Below, piece after piece: positions 19,176 through 27,943 of a stretch of DNA of 64,000 nt. Where the stretch lies: assembly GCA_016223025.1 (NCBI GenBank), contig JACRPU010000012.1, positions 24,549-88,548 on the forward strand. Direction: 5' to 3'. The position numbers and the translations under genes were made by a program. This stretch comes from Nitrosomonadales bacterium (GTDB lineage: Bacteria > Pseudomonadota > Gammaproteobacteria > Burkholderiales > Gallionellaceae). Each line of letters begins with the position of its first letter. The first letter of the stretch is position 1. The notes below the pieces were generated by a model that saw only the letters and a list, made by a program, of their open reading frames with translations, did not search any database and was not told where the DNA came from.

Positions 19176-19625
19176 CTAATGGCCGTGGTGGCTCTCGTCC
19201 AGCGGTTTCACGATGGCCGCAGCCTTCACCGTCGCTTTGCGCTTGTCGGCGAATTGCACAACAAGGCTGAACGGGACGCTGTCGCCCGCCTTGAGCGGCT
19301 GTTTAAGGTCGAGCAGCATCACGTGGTTGCCTTCCGACCCGAGTTCGACCGTCTTGCCTGCCGGTAGCGCCAGCGATTCGATGGGGCGCATTTTCATGAC
19401 ACCTTTATCGTGCGTCATGCTGTGCATCTCGACGGCGCCCGCTGCCGCGCTGGAAACCTTCAGCAGTTGCGCATCCTTCCGGCTGGTGACGAAAAACCGC
19501 AGCACGGCGCCGGACTGGCCCGGCACGGTGGCGCGCGTCCATGCATCGCTTACCGCCACATCCCCAGCCCACGCTTGCGCCGCGCACAACAGCGCGGCAA
19601 CCCCTGCCCAGATAACCTTGCCCAT
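19176..19625 (-). CDS. PCu(A)C periplasmic copper chaperone
   Basis: 149 residues with a signal peptide (AALLCAAQAWA). The family copper motif H(M)x10Mx21HxM is complete: His68, Met70, Met79, His101 and Met103. A His-rich tail (ESHHGH) ends the protein. These chaperones deliver Cu(I) to cytochrome oxidase or other periplasmic targets. The gene follows the TonB receptor on the same strand, which supports a joint role in copper acquisition. Confidence 0.93.
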   Translation of the reverse strand: MGKVIWAGVAALLCAAQAWAGDVAVSDAWTRATVPGQSGAVLRFFVTSRKDAQLLKVSSAAAGAVEMHSMTHDKGVMKMRPIESLALPAGKTVELGSEGNHVMLLDLKQPLKAGDSVPFSLVVQFADKRKATVKAAAIVKPLDESHHGH

Positions 19626-19650
19626 ATTTCCCCCTCTTCAATAAGCAAAC

Positions 19651-19674
19651 GCGCCACACTTTCCGGTGTGGCGC
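19651..19674 (-). terminator. Hairpin between TonB receptor and copper chaperone
   Basis: A 9-base perfect stem, GCGCCACAC / GTGTGGCGC, with a 6-base loop lies in the 81-base gap between the two minus-strand genes. There is no clear T-tract, so it may attenuate rather than end transcription. Confidence 0.45.
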
Positions 19675-19706
19675 GCCATTCCTTTTCCGCCCCAACAATC
19701 AGGTCA

Positions 19707-21998
19707 TCAAAACTTAACGGTTGCACCGGCGTATATCGAACGGCCCATGCCGGGAACCGGTATTCCATAAGGTGCATTGGTGCCATTTGACGACATGGTT
19801 GACCCTTGGCCAATATACGCACCACCCAGCGGCGGATTATAGAACCTGTCGAAAACATTCTCTATGCCGACATCAAACCGGACCTGTTTCCATTCGTAGC
19901 TGCTGCGAAGGTTGAGCAAACCGTAACCTGCGGTCTTCATCTCGTTGCGAACCTGCGACACGTCTTTCTTGGCATCAACCAGCAGCCCTTCAACCGTATT
20001 GGTCCAGTTGCCCAGGCGTTGCTCGACCGTCAATTTGGCATTCAGCGGCATGATGTTGTAAAGATGGTCGCCCGTCGTCTCGTTTTTGCCGTTGACATAG
20101 CCCACCACGCCCTTTGCCGTGAAGTTACCGAAATCGCCGGTTTTTGCCAGCGGGAAATGGCCGGAAACATCCATACCGTAGAGGCGGGCGGACTGATTGA
20201 CAAACCTGAGAGAAACAAACTGTGTCGTAGTGGTACTGTTCGGCGCTGCCTTGACACAAGCCGTGTTTGCAGCGCTGCACCGCTCGGTATCGACGTAATC
20301 CTGAACGTGAGTGTAGTAAGGCGTGATTTTCAAACCCCATTGTTCCTGGGCGGCATCATGCCAATCAGCGGTTACGCTGAGGGTATGCGCCACTTCTGGT
20401 TTCAGGTTGAGATTTCCGACATACGCGTTGCCATCGTTGACAAGAGCATTCATTGCCATCGCCATCCCGCCCGTTGACCAAGTGTAACGCTCGTAAAGAT
20501 TGGGGGAACGGGTTTTTTGGGCGAAGCCAAACTCGAAGGCCTTGCGGTCATCTGGCGTATAACGCCCCAGCGCGGTCAAGTCCCAGTTGTGATCGGTACG
20601 GCTGCGGTTAGCCGCATTAAAAGCAGCCGCATCGGCAGCATAAGTAGCTCCGGTGTTATAACCCTGCACCGTGCCGGTATTCGCCTTGACCGTATCGCTG
20701 CGCACCCCCAACTGGCTGACCCATTGCGGGTTCCAGCGCGCTTCCCACTCGCCAAAAAAGTCGAGGCGGTCACGCTCGCCGTTATTGATGTTCCAGAATG
20801 TATTCGGCCCCATTCCCCCACCCGAAGGAGCCCACCAGTCATTCAGCCGGTAACGCTGATATTCGCCCCCCACCCTGAGAATGTCGCGTTCCGTAAGCAG
20901 GATGTCTGCCTTGGCCAGCGCGCCCGTGGTCTTGCCTTCCGTATCCATCGGCATTCCGGCGGCGCAGGTGCCTGCGGGGTCGCCGCTGAACCGGATGGGC
21001 GAGCAGGGCATGCCGATGACTCCACCAACCGTGGACAAGCTGCCATACCAGTACTGCTTGTCGTTGAAGAAGTCCATCTTGTGCCGCGTGTTTTCGTCAT
21101 AGACGCGCGCTTCCAGAATCCCCCACCGGTATTGCCCCGCATAACGAAGATTGACCTGCCTGCTGTCGTTGCCGGTCATGTCCATGTTTTGGTTCGGAAA
21201 GCCCTGGTACGGAATGTCCTGCCACCCCAGTTTCAATTCGGCCAGATGGTTCTCGTGGCGCAACGCAAAACCGAGCGCATGATTCGTGGTTTTATAGGCG
21301 GAGGAGCCAACCTCGTCGAGCGGCAGGGTATGCGTTCCGTGGCTGGTTGCCGCAGATGCCTTGAAATTACTCGCTGCATCGTAATTGTCAGACTTGGCGG
21401 TTGATCCGCTATAGGTCATGCTTAATTGTTCGCCCGCGATTGTGGCCGAAAGATTGCCACCCCGCGCATTGCCGTTGCTGCGGTAGAAAAAACCGGTCCG
21501 CCCCTTGAGCAAAGTCTTGCCGTCGGCGGAAAACTCCGGCGCGGCAGAATCCACCTGGATCGTCCCGCCGATGCTGTCGCCGCCCACACTCACCGGCGTG
21601 ATACCGGCAAACACTTTGATGCTTCCAATGTTGGTCGGATCAATATAGGAAAGCGGCGGGTTCATGTGGTTCGCACAGGAGGAGACCAAGTCCATGCCGT
21701 CCACCTTTACGCGCACGCGATCATCCGCCAGCCCATGCACCACGGGCAGGCTGGAAACACCCCCGGCACCGGAAATGCTGACACCGGGCTGACCGTCCAG
21801 CAGTTTTGCCGAATCGCTGGTGGAAGCGCGCTGGCGGGCAATGCCGGTTTCGCCCAAGGCCGAATCGCTCAAGGTGGGTAACGGTTGAACTTTTTTCCCG
21901 ACTACCTCGACTTCTGGCAAAGTCGCTTCAGTAGTTTCGGCGGCATGGGCCTGAAAAGACAAGGCCAATACCGCCAGCAGCACTTTGTTTAACTGCAT
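19707..21998 (-). CDS. TonB-dependent receptor, copper (OprC/NosA) type
   Basis: 763 residues from the ATG at 21998 (CAGGAGAG upstream); longer in-frame starts are not credible because the signal peptide begins here (QLNKVLLAVLALSFQAHA). A plug domain (residues about 40-165) and a 22-strand barrel follow, ending in an aromatic C-terminus (GATVKF). The plug carries SSCANHMNPPLSYI, matching the CxxxM copper site of OprC (here Cys108 and Met112). With PCu(A)C downstream, copper is the best substrate guess. Confidence 0.85.
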   Translation of the reverse strand: MQLNKVLLAVLALSFQAHAAETTEATLPEVEVVGKKVQPLPTLSDSALGETGIARQRASTSDSAKLLDGQPGVSISGAGGVSSLPVVHGLADDRVRVKVDGMDLVSSCANHMNPPLSYIDPTNIGSIKVFAGITPVSVGGDSIGGTIQVDSAAPEFSADGKTLLKGRTGFFYRSNGNARGGNLSATIAGEQLSMTYSGSTAKSDNYDAASNFKASAATSHGTHTLPLDEVGSSAYKTTNHALGFALRHENHLAELKLGWQDIPYQGFPNQNMDMTGNDSRQVNLRYAGQYRWGILEARVYDENTRHKMDFFNDKQYWYGSLSTVGGVIGMPCSPIRFSGDPAGTCAAGMPMDTEGKTTGALAKADILLTERDILRVGGEYQRYRLNDWWAPSGGGMGPNTFWNINNGERDRLDFFGEWEARWNPQWVSQLGVRSDTVKANTGTVQGYNTGATYAADAAAFNAANRSRTDHNWDLTALGRYTPDDRKAFEFGFAQKTRSPNLYERYTWSTGGMAMAMNALVNDGNAYVGNLNLKPEVAHTLSVTADWHDAAQEQWGLKITPYYTHVQDYVDTERCSAANTACVKAAPNSTTTTQFVSLRFVNQSARLYGMDVSGHFPLAKTGDFGNFTAKGVVGYVNGKNETTGDHLYNIMPLNAKLTVEQRLGNWTNTVEGLLVDAKKDVSQVRNEMKTAGYGLLNLRSSYEWKQVRFDVGIENVFDRFYNPPLGGAYIGQGSTMSSNGTNAPYGIPVPGMGRSIYAGATVKF

Positions 21999-22486
21999 GG
22001 CACTCTCCTGATAGTTTTGTTTTTCCGGTAATAAGCGCCAAGCCGGAGAACGGGCAACCAGCGCCCAGGGGAGGAAAGCTTTTTTGGGAAAACCGCGCTG
22101 CCTGCCTGGCGGGGCGTAATGTAAATCTTTCCAGCCAGACTGAGAATGCGGCATATTGCCGCGCGACAAAATGCCGCACCAAGGTGTGGCCTTTTGCGGT
22201 GAAGGCTAATATCCGCGCAGCGGATGTTATGCCGGAGCCACAAAATGCCGCAGGGCGATGCCAGGCGACATAATCGCGGTGAAGGTTGCCGGAGCCATAT
22301 GCCATTGCTAAACTTTTGGAGTGCGGCGGGTGTCAACTCCGCATCCGGCATGCCGGATAGCGGATTGCCTACCTTTGGTGCTAGCCGCCGCTTCAGAAAG
22401 CGGGGGCAAACTCCCGCACTCCAAAGCAAATTCACAATTCACCAAATTCACTTGATACCGCGAGACAAGTGTTTTAAGGTTGCAGG
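21999..22486. other. Intergenic region with repeats, between TonB receptor and FapA-like gene
   Basis: A spacer of 488 bases. The 22150-22310 part holds two related blocks ending GCGGTGAAGG...GCCGGAGCCA. A longer hairpin element occupies 22318-22422. The receptor promoter should lie at 22000-22150. I looked for a cobalamin-type riboswitch and did not recognise one. Confidence 0.5.
22318..22422. repeat. BIME-like repeat (GGAGTGCGGCGG...CCGCACTCC), copy 1
   Basis: The terminal inverted sequences GGAGTGCGG and CCGCACTCC enclose a GCCGCCGCTTCAGAAAGCGGGGGCAAACTCC core. The same ends and the core GCCGCTT..GAAAGCGGG.GCAA.CTCC occur at 53167-53220. This copy has about 50 extra bases in its left half. 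Confidence 0.7.
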
Positions 22487-24454
22487 ATGGTTTCCACATT
22501 TCCCATAGGCGGCGTCGCCGACATCAAGGAGGGCGAAATCCTTCTTCCGGTTTATGTCACCCTGCGATCGGAAGGAGTTTTCATCAACATTTCCGGCCTT
22601 CCGCCAGAAGACGGGCTCAAGCTGTTTGTCGAGCGCCTGTTCGCCAACGGAAGCCGCTTCGAGGGGCTGGATTACTCCTGCCTCATGCGCCTGCTTTACG
22701 GTACCGGCGCTATGGCACCTGCCAGCATGGGCGTCGCCGAAGCCAGGGTCGCAGACGGCATCGTGCGGTTTCCGCCGCAACGCCGGGCGCTGTACAAAGG
22801 CGTAAAAATCATCGGCGGCGGGGCGCGGGCGGAGTACCTGTTCGAGCCGGTTGCCATCGAGGTCGCCGCCGACGAACCGGTGTACGGCGAGCCGGGTGAG
22901 AATGGCGCGAGGCCCATCACCGGCTACACGCGCAAGACCAGCTTGCAGCCAGGCAGACTGAACTTCGACGAGTTTGTCGCCGACATGTGGCTCAAGGGGG
23001 TGCGCTTCGGCATTGATGCCGAACCCGTGCGCCAGGCCATCGCGAGCGGCGAAACCACCCGCATGGATATCGCGTTCCAGCGCGAACCGACAAGCGGCGC
23101 AGATGCCGAAATCCAGGAAGAATCGGACGCCCTGCGCCGGGATAACTCTCCCAGAATCATGCTGGACGGCAAGGCCGACCTGCGCCGCTTCAAGAACCGC
23201 TTTCCGCAGATCGCGAAAGACCTGCCCCTGCTGCGGAAAATTCCGCGCGCGCTGGGCGAGCCGGGCTTCCGGGTGACCGGGCAAATCATCGAACCGCCGC
23301 TGCCGGCAGACCTGGATCTGCAAGCGCTTGCCGGCCCCGGCACCCGCATCGAGCGCAGGGGATCCGGTGAGGTCATCGTGGCAAACATGGACGGCTTTCT
23401 CGCCTTCGACACCCGCTCCAACCATATTGCGGTGACCGAGAAGGTCGAAGACCGGGGAGGGATCAGCATCCGGACCACCGGCGATCTTTCGCTTGCCGTG
23501 GATGACTTCGTGGAACACGGCGAGGTGCAGGAGTGGCGCGTGGTCGAGGGCAAGCACATGACTTTCCTGGCCGGCGTGTTCGGCACCGTCATATCCGACA
23601 ACGGCGACATCCTGCTCAAGAGCACCCTGTCCGGCGGGCGGGCGCAAAGCAACGGAGGCAATATCACCGTCCGTGGCCGCGCGTACAATGCTGGCCTGGA
23701 AGCGCGGGACGGCAACATCACCGTGCCGCTCGCCGAAAGCTGCACGATCATCGGCAAAACCGTCTCCATCGAGCGCGCGGTGAACTGCGAAATCGTTGCG
23801 GAAGAATTGCGGATCGGGGAGGCGGAGGGTTGCGCCATCGCGGGGAAAACCGTGCGGATCGCATCCTCGTGCGCGCGCAAAGGCAAAGAGACGGTCATCA
23901 CCCTGCTGGCGCCGGACTTTTCCGATTATGACCGGCAAATCGCCCTGATAAAAAAGAGCCTGACTGAAACCGGGAAAGCCATTCAGGCCAAATCGGAGGA
24001 AATCCGCATCGCCTCATCCGAACCCGAGTTCGCCAAATGCCTTGCCGCCACCGCCGCCATCCAGTCGGGCGCGATCAAGCTGACGGCGGCGCAACAGTCG
24101 GGCTGGCAACAGATGGCCGCGCGCTTCGCGCGCGCGTCCCAGGCGCTGGCGGCGCTGCATGCGGAAAAAACTGAGCTGGAGGAAAACCGTCTGGCGTCGG
24201 AACAGGAGATCGAGCGCATTTCCCGGCAACGCGAAAGCAGCGCGACCGAAGTGCTGTGCGAAATCGGAAAGATCTGCGGAGATACGATCGTGCGGAAACT
24301 GCATTCCAGTCCGGGAGTGTCCGCTTTCCACGGCTTGCCCGGCCACGAACTCAGGGTCAGGCTGCGCAATCTCGGCGCGCCGCACGAGCGCATCTTTTCG
24401 GAAGACGAAGGCAGCGTGAACTGGCATTGCCGCGCTCCGCAGCAATCGGCCTGA
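22487..24454 (+). CDS. FapA/DUF342 family protein
   Basis: 655 residues. The N-terminal region has several small domains. From about residue 260 there is a repetitive right-handed beta structure (GSGEVIVANMDGFLAF, GGISIRTTGDLSL, GTVISDNGDILLKSTLSGG, GGNITVRGRAYNAGLEA), the FapA core. A long coiled coil follows (about residues 480-590), then a C-terminal domain. DUF342/FapA proteins are polymer-forming scaffolds linked to polarity, motility or surface structures. The stop is 2 bases from the start of the sensor kinase gene, so the three genes are probably one operon. Confidence 0.82.
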   Translation: MVSTFPIGGVADIKEGEILLPVYVTLRSEGVFINISGLPPEDGLKLFVERLFANGSRFEGLDYSCLMRLLYGTGAMAPASMGVAEARVADGIVRFPPQRRALYKGVKIIGGGARAEYLFEPVAIEVAADEPVYGEPGENGARPITGYTRKTSLQPGRLNFDEFVADMWLKGVRFGIDAEPVRQAIASGETTRMDIAFQREPTSGADAEIQEESDALRRDNSPRIMLDGKADLRRFKNRFPQIAKDLPLLRKIPRALGEPGFRVTGQIIEPPLPADLDLQALAGPGTRIERRGSGEVIVANMDGFLAFDTRSNHIAVTEKVEDRGGISIRTTGDLSLAVDDFVEHGEVQEWRVVEGKHMTFLAGVFGTVISDNGDILLKSTLSGGRAQSNGGNITVRGRAYNAGLEARDGNITVPLAESCTIIGKTVSIERAVNCEIVAEELRIGEAEGCAIAGKTVRIASSCARKGKETVITLLAPDFSDYDRQIALIKKSLTETGKAIQAKSEEIRIASSEPEFAKCLAATAAIQSGAIKLTAAQQSGWQQMAARFARASQALAALHAEKTELEENRLASEQEIERISRQRESSATEVLCEIGKICGDTIVRKLHSSPGVSAFHGLPGHELRVRLRNLGAPHERIFSEDEGSVNWHCRAPQQSA

Positions 24455-24456
24455 TT

Positions 24457-25737
24457 ATGCCCTCCCCCGCCCTCACCGCCCAAACCGGACACAGCCATCT
24501 GCGCCGCCTGGTGCTGCTGCGCGTCATCGCCGTGGCGGGCCAATGCGCCGTGCTGGCTCTGGCGTACCGCTTCCTCGACATGCATTTGGCCTGGCTGCCG
24601 ATGCTCGCCGCCATCGCCGCGCTGGCGGGGCTGAACCTGCTCACGTGGTGGCGGCTGCGCGCCGACCGCCCGGTTTCCAACCTCGAACTGTTCGCGCAGT
24701 TGTGCGCCGACGTGCTGGCGCTTTCGGTGCTGCTCTACTACGGCGGCGGCTCGACCAACCCGTTTATCTCGCTGTTCCTGCTGCCGCTGGTGATCGCCGC
24801 CGCCACGCTGCCGCACGGTTACACCTGGGCCATGACGGGCATCACCACCGGCTGCTACACCCTGCTGATGAAATTCTACGTGCCGCTGCCAACCGGCAAC
24901 GAGCACGAGGGAGCGCACCACGCCATGCCGCCGGACGACGCCTTCAACATGCATGTTATCGGCATGTGGCTGGGCTTCGTTATCAGCGCGGTGGTGGTGG
25001 CGTATTTCGTGGTCAAGATGGCGCATGCGGTGCGCAACCGCGATGAAACCCTGGCCAGGATACGCGAGGAAACCCTGCGCAACGAGCGCATCGTGGCGCT
25101 CGGCACCCAGGCGGCGGGCGCCGCGCACGAGATGGGCACGCCGCTTTCCACCCTCTCGGTCATCATCGGCGAACTGAAGCGCGACAACGCTGTGCTGCCG
25201 GAATGGCGCGACAGCCTGACCACCCTCGATGAGCAGGTGCGCGCGTGCAAGCGCATCCTCGACAAACTGCTGGCCAACGCGCAGGACGCTGACACGCAAG
25301 CCACGCAGCCGCTGGACCAGTTCCTGGCCGCCACCCTGGATGAATGGCAGTTGCTGCGCCCCGCCGTGCATTGCCGCTACCGCTCGTCGGGCGCGCACCC
25401 GGCGCCGCAGTTGCGCGTGGATCCGGCGCTGCGCGCCGCCCTGCTGAACCTGCTCAACAACGCCGCCGATGCTTCCCCGGACGAGATTGATGTCCACGCG
25501 CACTGGGACACCCGGCACTTCACGCTGGAAATCCACGACCACGGGCAGGGGCTGACGCCCGAGGCCGCCGCCCGCGCCGGCTCGGCGTTTTTCACCACCA
25601 AGCAGGAAGGGCGCGGGCTCGGGCTGTTCCTCGCCAATGCCACGGTGGAACGGATGGGCGGCAAGGTGCGCCTGTTCAACCGCGAAGGCGGCGGCGCCAC
25701 CACCGAAATCGTTTTGCCGCTGGAGCAACGACCATGA
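24457..25737 (+). CDS. regB: RegB/PrrB/ActS-type redox sensor histidine kinase
   Basis: 426 residues from the ATG at 24457. Six hydrophobic segments carry the RegB quinone-site motif GGGSTNPF (residues 96-103). The H-box is GTQAAGAAHEMGTPLSTLSV with His224. A cysteine in EQVRACKRILDKLL sits between the H- and N-boxes, where the redox cysteine of RegB lies. The ATPase part has LLNNAADASP and GRGLGLFLANAT. It overlaps regA by 4 bases. These systems control respiratory and redox genes. Confidence 0.92.
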   Translation: MPSPALTAQTGHSHLRRLVLLRVIAVAGQCAVLALAYRFLDMHLAWLPMLAAIAALAGLNLLTWWRLRADRPVSNLELFAQLCADVLALSVLLYYGGGSTNPFISLFLLPLVIAAATLPHGYTWAMTGITTGCYTLLMKFYVPLPTGNEHEGAHHAMPPDDAFNMHVIGMWLGFVISAVVVAYFVVKMAHAVRNRDETLARIREETLRNERIVALGTQAAGAAHEMGTPLSTLSVIIGELKRDNAVLPEWRDSLTTLDEQVRACKRILDKLLANAQDADTQATQPLDQFLAATLDEWQLLRPAVHCRYRSSGAHPAPQLRVDPALRAALLNLLNNAADASPDEIDVHAHWDTRHFTLEIHDHGQGLTPEAAARAGSAFFTTKQEGRGLGLFLANATVERMGGKVRLFNREGGGATTEIVLPLEQRP

Positions 25738-26279
25738 GCGCGATATACAACGAACAACCCTCGCTGTTGCTGGTGGACGACGACGCCACTTTCTGCGGCG
25801 TGCTGGGCCGGGCGCTGGAAAAGCGCGGCTACGCGGTGACCGTGGCGCATGGCGTGGAAGCTGCCACGCCGCTGGCGCAGGCCAGCCCGCCGGAATACGC
25901 GGTGGTGGACTTGAAGATGGATGGCGCCTCCGGGCTGGTGCTGGTCAAACTTCTGCACGAGCTCGATCCGGCCACGCGCATCGTGGTGCTGACCGGCTAT
26001 GCCAGCATCGCCACCGCGGTGGAAGCCATCAAGCTGGGCGCGACGCAATACCTTTCCAAACCGGCCAACGCCGACGAGATCGTGGCGGCGTTCGGGCACC
26101 TTCCCAGCGTTGATACCCCGCTCAAAGAGCAAATCGCGACGGTGGAACGGCTGGAGTGGGAGCACATCAACCGCGTGTTACAGGAGAACCAGGGCAACAT
26201 TTCCGCCACCGCGCGCGCGCTCAACATGCACCGCCGCACCCTGCAACGCAAACTGGCCAAACGCCCGGCTGGCGGGTGA
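25734..26279 (+). CDS. regA: RegA/PrrA/ActR-type response regulator
   Basis: 181 residues. The receiver domain has LLLVDDD and the phosphorylation site Asp59 (YAVVDLKMDG), plus LTGYASIATAVEAIKLGA and the lysine in LSKPAN. A short linker leads to the conserved Fis-like HTH (NISATARALNMHRRTLQRKLAKR), nearly invariant in RegA homologues. It is translationally coupled to regB. Its likely targets include the adjacent DUF2249-to-NnrS-like genes; this is inference. Confidence 0.94.
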   Translation: MSAIYNEQPSLLLVDDDATFCGVLGRALEKRGYAVTVAHGVEAATPLAQASPPEYAVVDLKMDGASGLVLVKLLHELDPATRIVVLTGYASIATAVEAIKLGATQYLSKPANADEIVAAFGHLPSVDTPLKEQIATVERLEWEHINRVLQENQGNISATARALNMHRRTLQRKLAKRPAGG

Positions 26280-26362
26280 ATCCGGATAACTTGCACTTCA
26301 GATGCATTTTTACTAAAATTCCGCCCTCGCAACTTAACTATCAACCTCAACAGGAGTACCAC

Positions 26363-26620
26363 ATGTCCCAGCCCCATCTGCACCTGCAGGCCGATTCCCT
26401 CTACCATTTCGACGCGCGCGGCATCGCCAAACGTTTCCGCCACGCGGCCATTTTCGGGGCGCTGGATGCGCTGAACAGCGGCGAAACCATGCGCTTCGTC
26501 AACGACCACGATCCGCTGCCCCTGCTGGCGCAATTGCAGCAGCGCTACGGCGAGAAAGTCGCCATCCAGTACGTGGTGCGCGAGCCCGGCCAGATCGTGA
26601 TTGATTTCGCGCGCCAGTAA
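26363..26620 (+). CDS. DUF2249 domain protein
   Basis: 85 residues from the ATG at 26363 with an AGGAGTACCAC ribosome site. Conserved pattern: YHFDARGIAKRFRHAAIFGALDALNSGETMRFVNDHDPLPLLAQL, then QYVVREPGQIVIDFAR. This is a small TusA-like fold of unknown biochemical role, frequently encoded with hemerythrins and NnrS-like proteins. It is the first gene of the 26.3-29.3 kb cluster. Confidence 0.87.
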   Translation: MSQPHLHLQADSLYHFDARGIAKRFRHAAIFGALDALNSGETMRFVNDHDPLPLLAQLQQRYGEKVAIQYVVREPGQIVIDFARQ

Positions 26621-26631
26621 ACCGGGTTCTC

Positions 26632-27240
26632 ATGTCGCACCCCGTCTTCTTTGATTCGGTACGCACGATCACGCTGCACGACCCGCTGGCCGAACTGCTG
26701 GGTGCCAGCCCGGACGGCATGCTGGAATACCGCTTCACCGATGCCGTCAAACTGGCGGGGCATTCGTGCCCCACGGTGGCCGGCGCCTATCTGATGACGC
26801 TCAAGGCGCTGGCGGCGCTGTACGGTCAGGATACCCCGGTTCGCGGCGGCCTCCGCGTGTCGTTTCGCGACAAACAGGACAGCGGGGTGACCGGCGTGAT
26901 CGCCAACGTGGTCAGCCAGATCACCGGCGCTGCCGGGGATGGCGGCTTCAAGGGACTGGCGGGTAAATTCAAGCGCAACGGGCTGCTGTCCTTCAATGCC
27001 GGGATCGAGGGTGTGATCCGCTTTGAACGGGCTGACCGGGCTGCGGCAGTGGAAACCGACTTCCATCCGGAACAGGTACCGCCCGACCGGGGCATGTCCG
27101 CGCTGCTGCAAGGGCTGCTCGGCCAGACCGCCCGCGCAGGGGATCAGGCCGCTTTTGCGGCGCTGTGGCAGGACAGGGTGCGGCGCATCCTGATTGACCA
27201 CTTTGACGACCCCGCGCTGGTGACCGTCACGCGGCGATAA
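26632..27240 (+). CDS. FmdE-like domain protein
   Basis: 202 residues, cytoplasmic. The motif LAGHSCPTVAGAYLMTLKAL resembles the metal-binding GHxCPG motif of FmdE (formylmethanofuran dehydrogenase subunit E) proteins. There is no sign of methanogenesis genes, so the function is unknown. It lies 12 bases after the DUF2249 gene and 24 before the hemerythrin, clearly co-transcribed. Confidence 0.72.
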   Translation: MSHPVFFDSVRTITLHDPLAELLGASPDGMLEYRFTDAVKLAGHSCPTVAGAYLMTLKALAALYGQDTPVRGGLRVSFRDKQDSGVTGVIANVVSQITGAAGDGGFKGLAGKFKRNGLLSFNAGIEGVIRFERADRAAAVETDFHPEQVPPDRGMSALLQGLLGQTARAGDQAAFAALWQDRVRRILIDHFDDPALVTVTRR

Positions 27241-27264
27241 TCCATCCAATACGGAAAATTTACC

Positions 27265-27699
27265 ATGCAAACTATCTCCCAATACCTGTCCGCAGATCAC
27301 CATCACTGCGACAACCTGTTCGCCGATGCGGAAGCCGCCGCATCGGCGAACGACATTGCCGCCGCCCAGGCAAAGTTTGCCTCCTTCCGGCGGGAAATGC
27401 TGCAACACCTCGCCAAGGAAGAAAAAATCATGTTTCCCGCCTTCGAGCAGGCCACCGGCAGCAGCCGGGGTCCCACCAGCGTCATGCGCATGGAACACGA
27501 GCAGATGCGCGAACTGTTTGCGGAGATGCAGGCCGCGCTCGACGCAAAAGATACCGGCACCTACGCGGGATTGTCGGAAACCCTGCTGATCCTGATGCAA
27601 CAGCACAACATGAAGGAAGAGCAGATGCTCTATCCGATGGCGGACCGCGCCCTGCGCGAACCCGACAGCCTCATCGGGCAAATGTCTGAAGTGAAGTGA
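27265..27699 (+). CDS. Hemerythrin-domain protein
   Basis: 144 residues. HHE-type ligands are visible in LSADHHHCDNLF, MLQHLAKEEKIMFPAFE, MEHEQMRELF and QQHNMKEEQMLYPMAD. It is of the RIC/YtfE-like or cation-binding type. Placement among DUF2249, FmdE-like and NnrS-like genes supports a role in NO or oxidative stress, for example iron-sulfur repair or NO binding; this is inference. Confidence 0.9.
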   Translation: MQTISQYLSADHHHCDNLFADAEAAASANDIAAAQAKFASFRREMLQHLAKEEKIMFPAFEQATGSSRGPTSVMRMEHEQMRELFAEMQAALDAKDTGTYAGLSETLLILMQQHNMKEEQMLYPMADRALREPDSLIGQMSEVK

Positions 27700-27709
27700 T
27701 GCGCCGCCG

Positions 27710-27943
27710 ATGACGGAAAACTCTCCAGCCGCCGTGCGCGAACTCGACGCGCGCTACCTCGAACCGCCGGAGCCGATGATGCGGGCGCTCGCCGCCCTGG
27801 GCGCGCTGCGTCCGGGAGAAAAGCTGCGCCTGCTGCTGCACCGCGAACCTTTCCCGCTCTATCAAACGCTCGGCGAGCGCGGCTATACCCACCGCACCGC
27901 GCAACTGCCCGACGGCTGCTACGAAATCCTGATCTGGCGATGA
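27710..27943 (+). CDS. DUF2249 domain protein (second copy)
   Basis: 77 residues. VRELDARYLEPPEPMMRALAALGALRPGEKLRLLLHREPFPLYQTL and DGCYEILIW match the DUF2249 consensus (ELD.R.LEPPEPM..L.....L..GE.L....... P..L...L). It is distinct from the copy at 26363. The stop overlaps the NnrS-like start by 4 bases, so the two are translationally coupled. Confidence 0.87.
   Translation: MTENSPAAVRELDARYLEPPEPMMRALAALGALRPGEKLRLLLHREPFPLYQTLGERGYTHRTAQLPDGCYEILIWR

Noticed and set aside
21999..22170. Cobalamin riboswitch upstream of the TonB receptor
   Set aside because: I could not find the conserved B12-box or the expected stem arrangement, and the receptor plug motif points to copper.
23983..25728. 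A 581-codon open frame on the minus strand
   Set aside because: Antisense to the FapA-like and regB genes, with shadow-frame composition and no domain.
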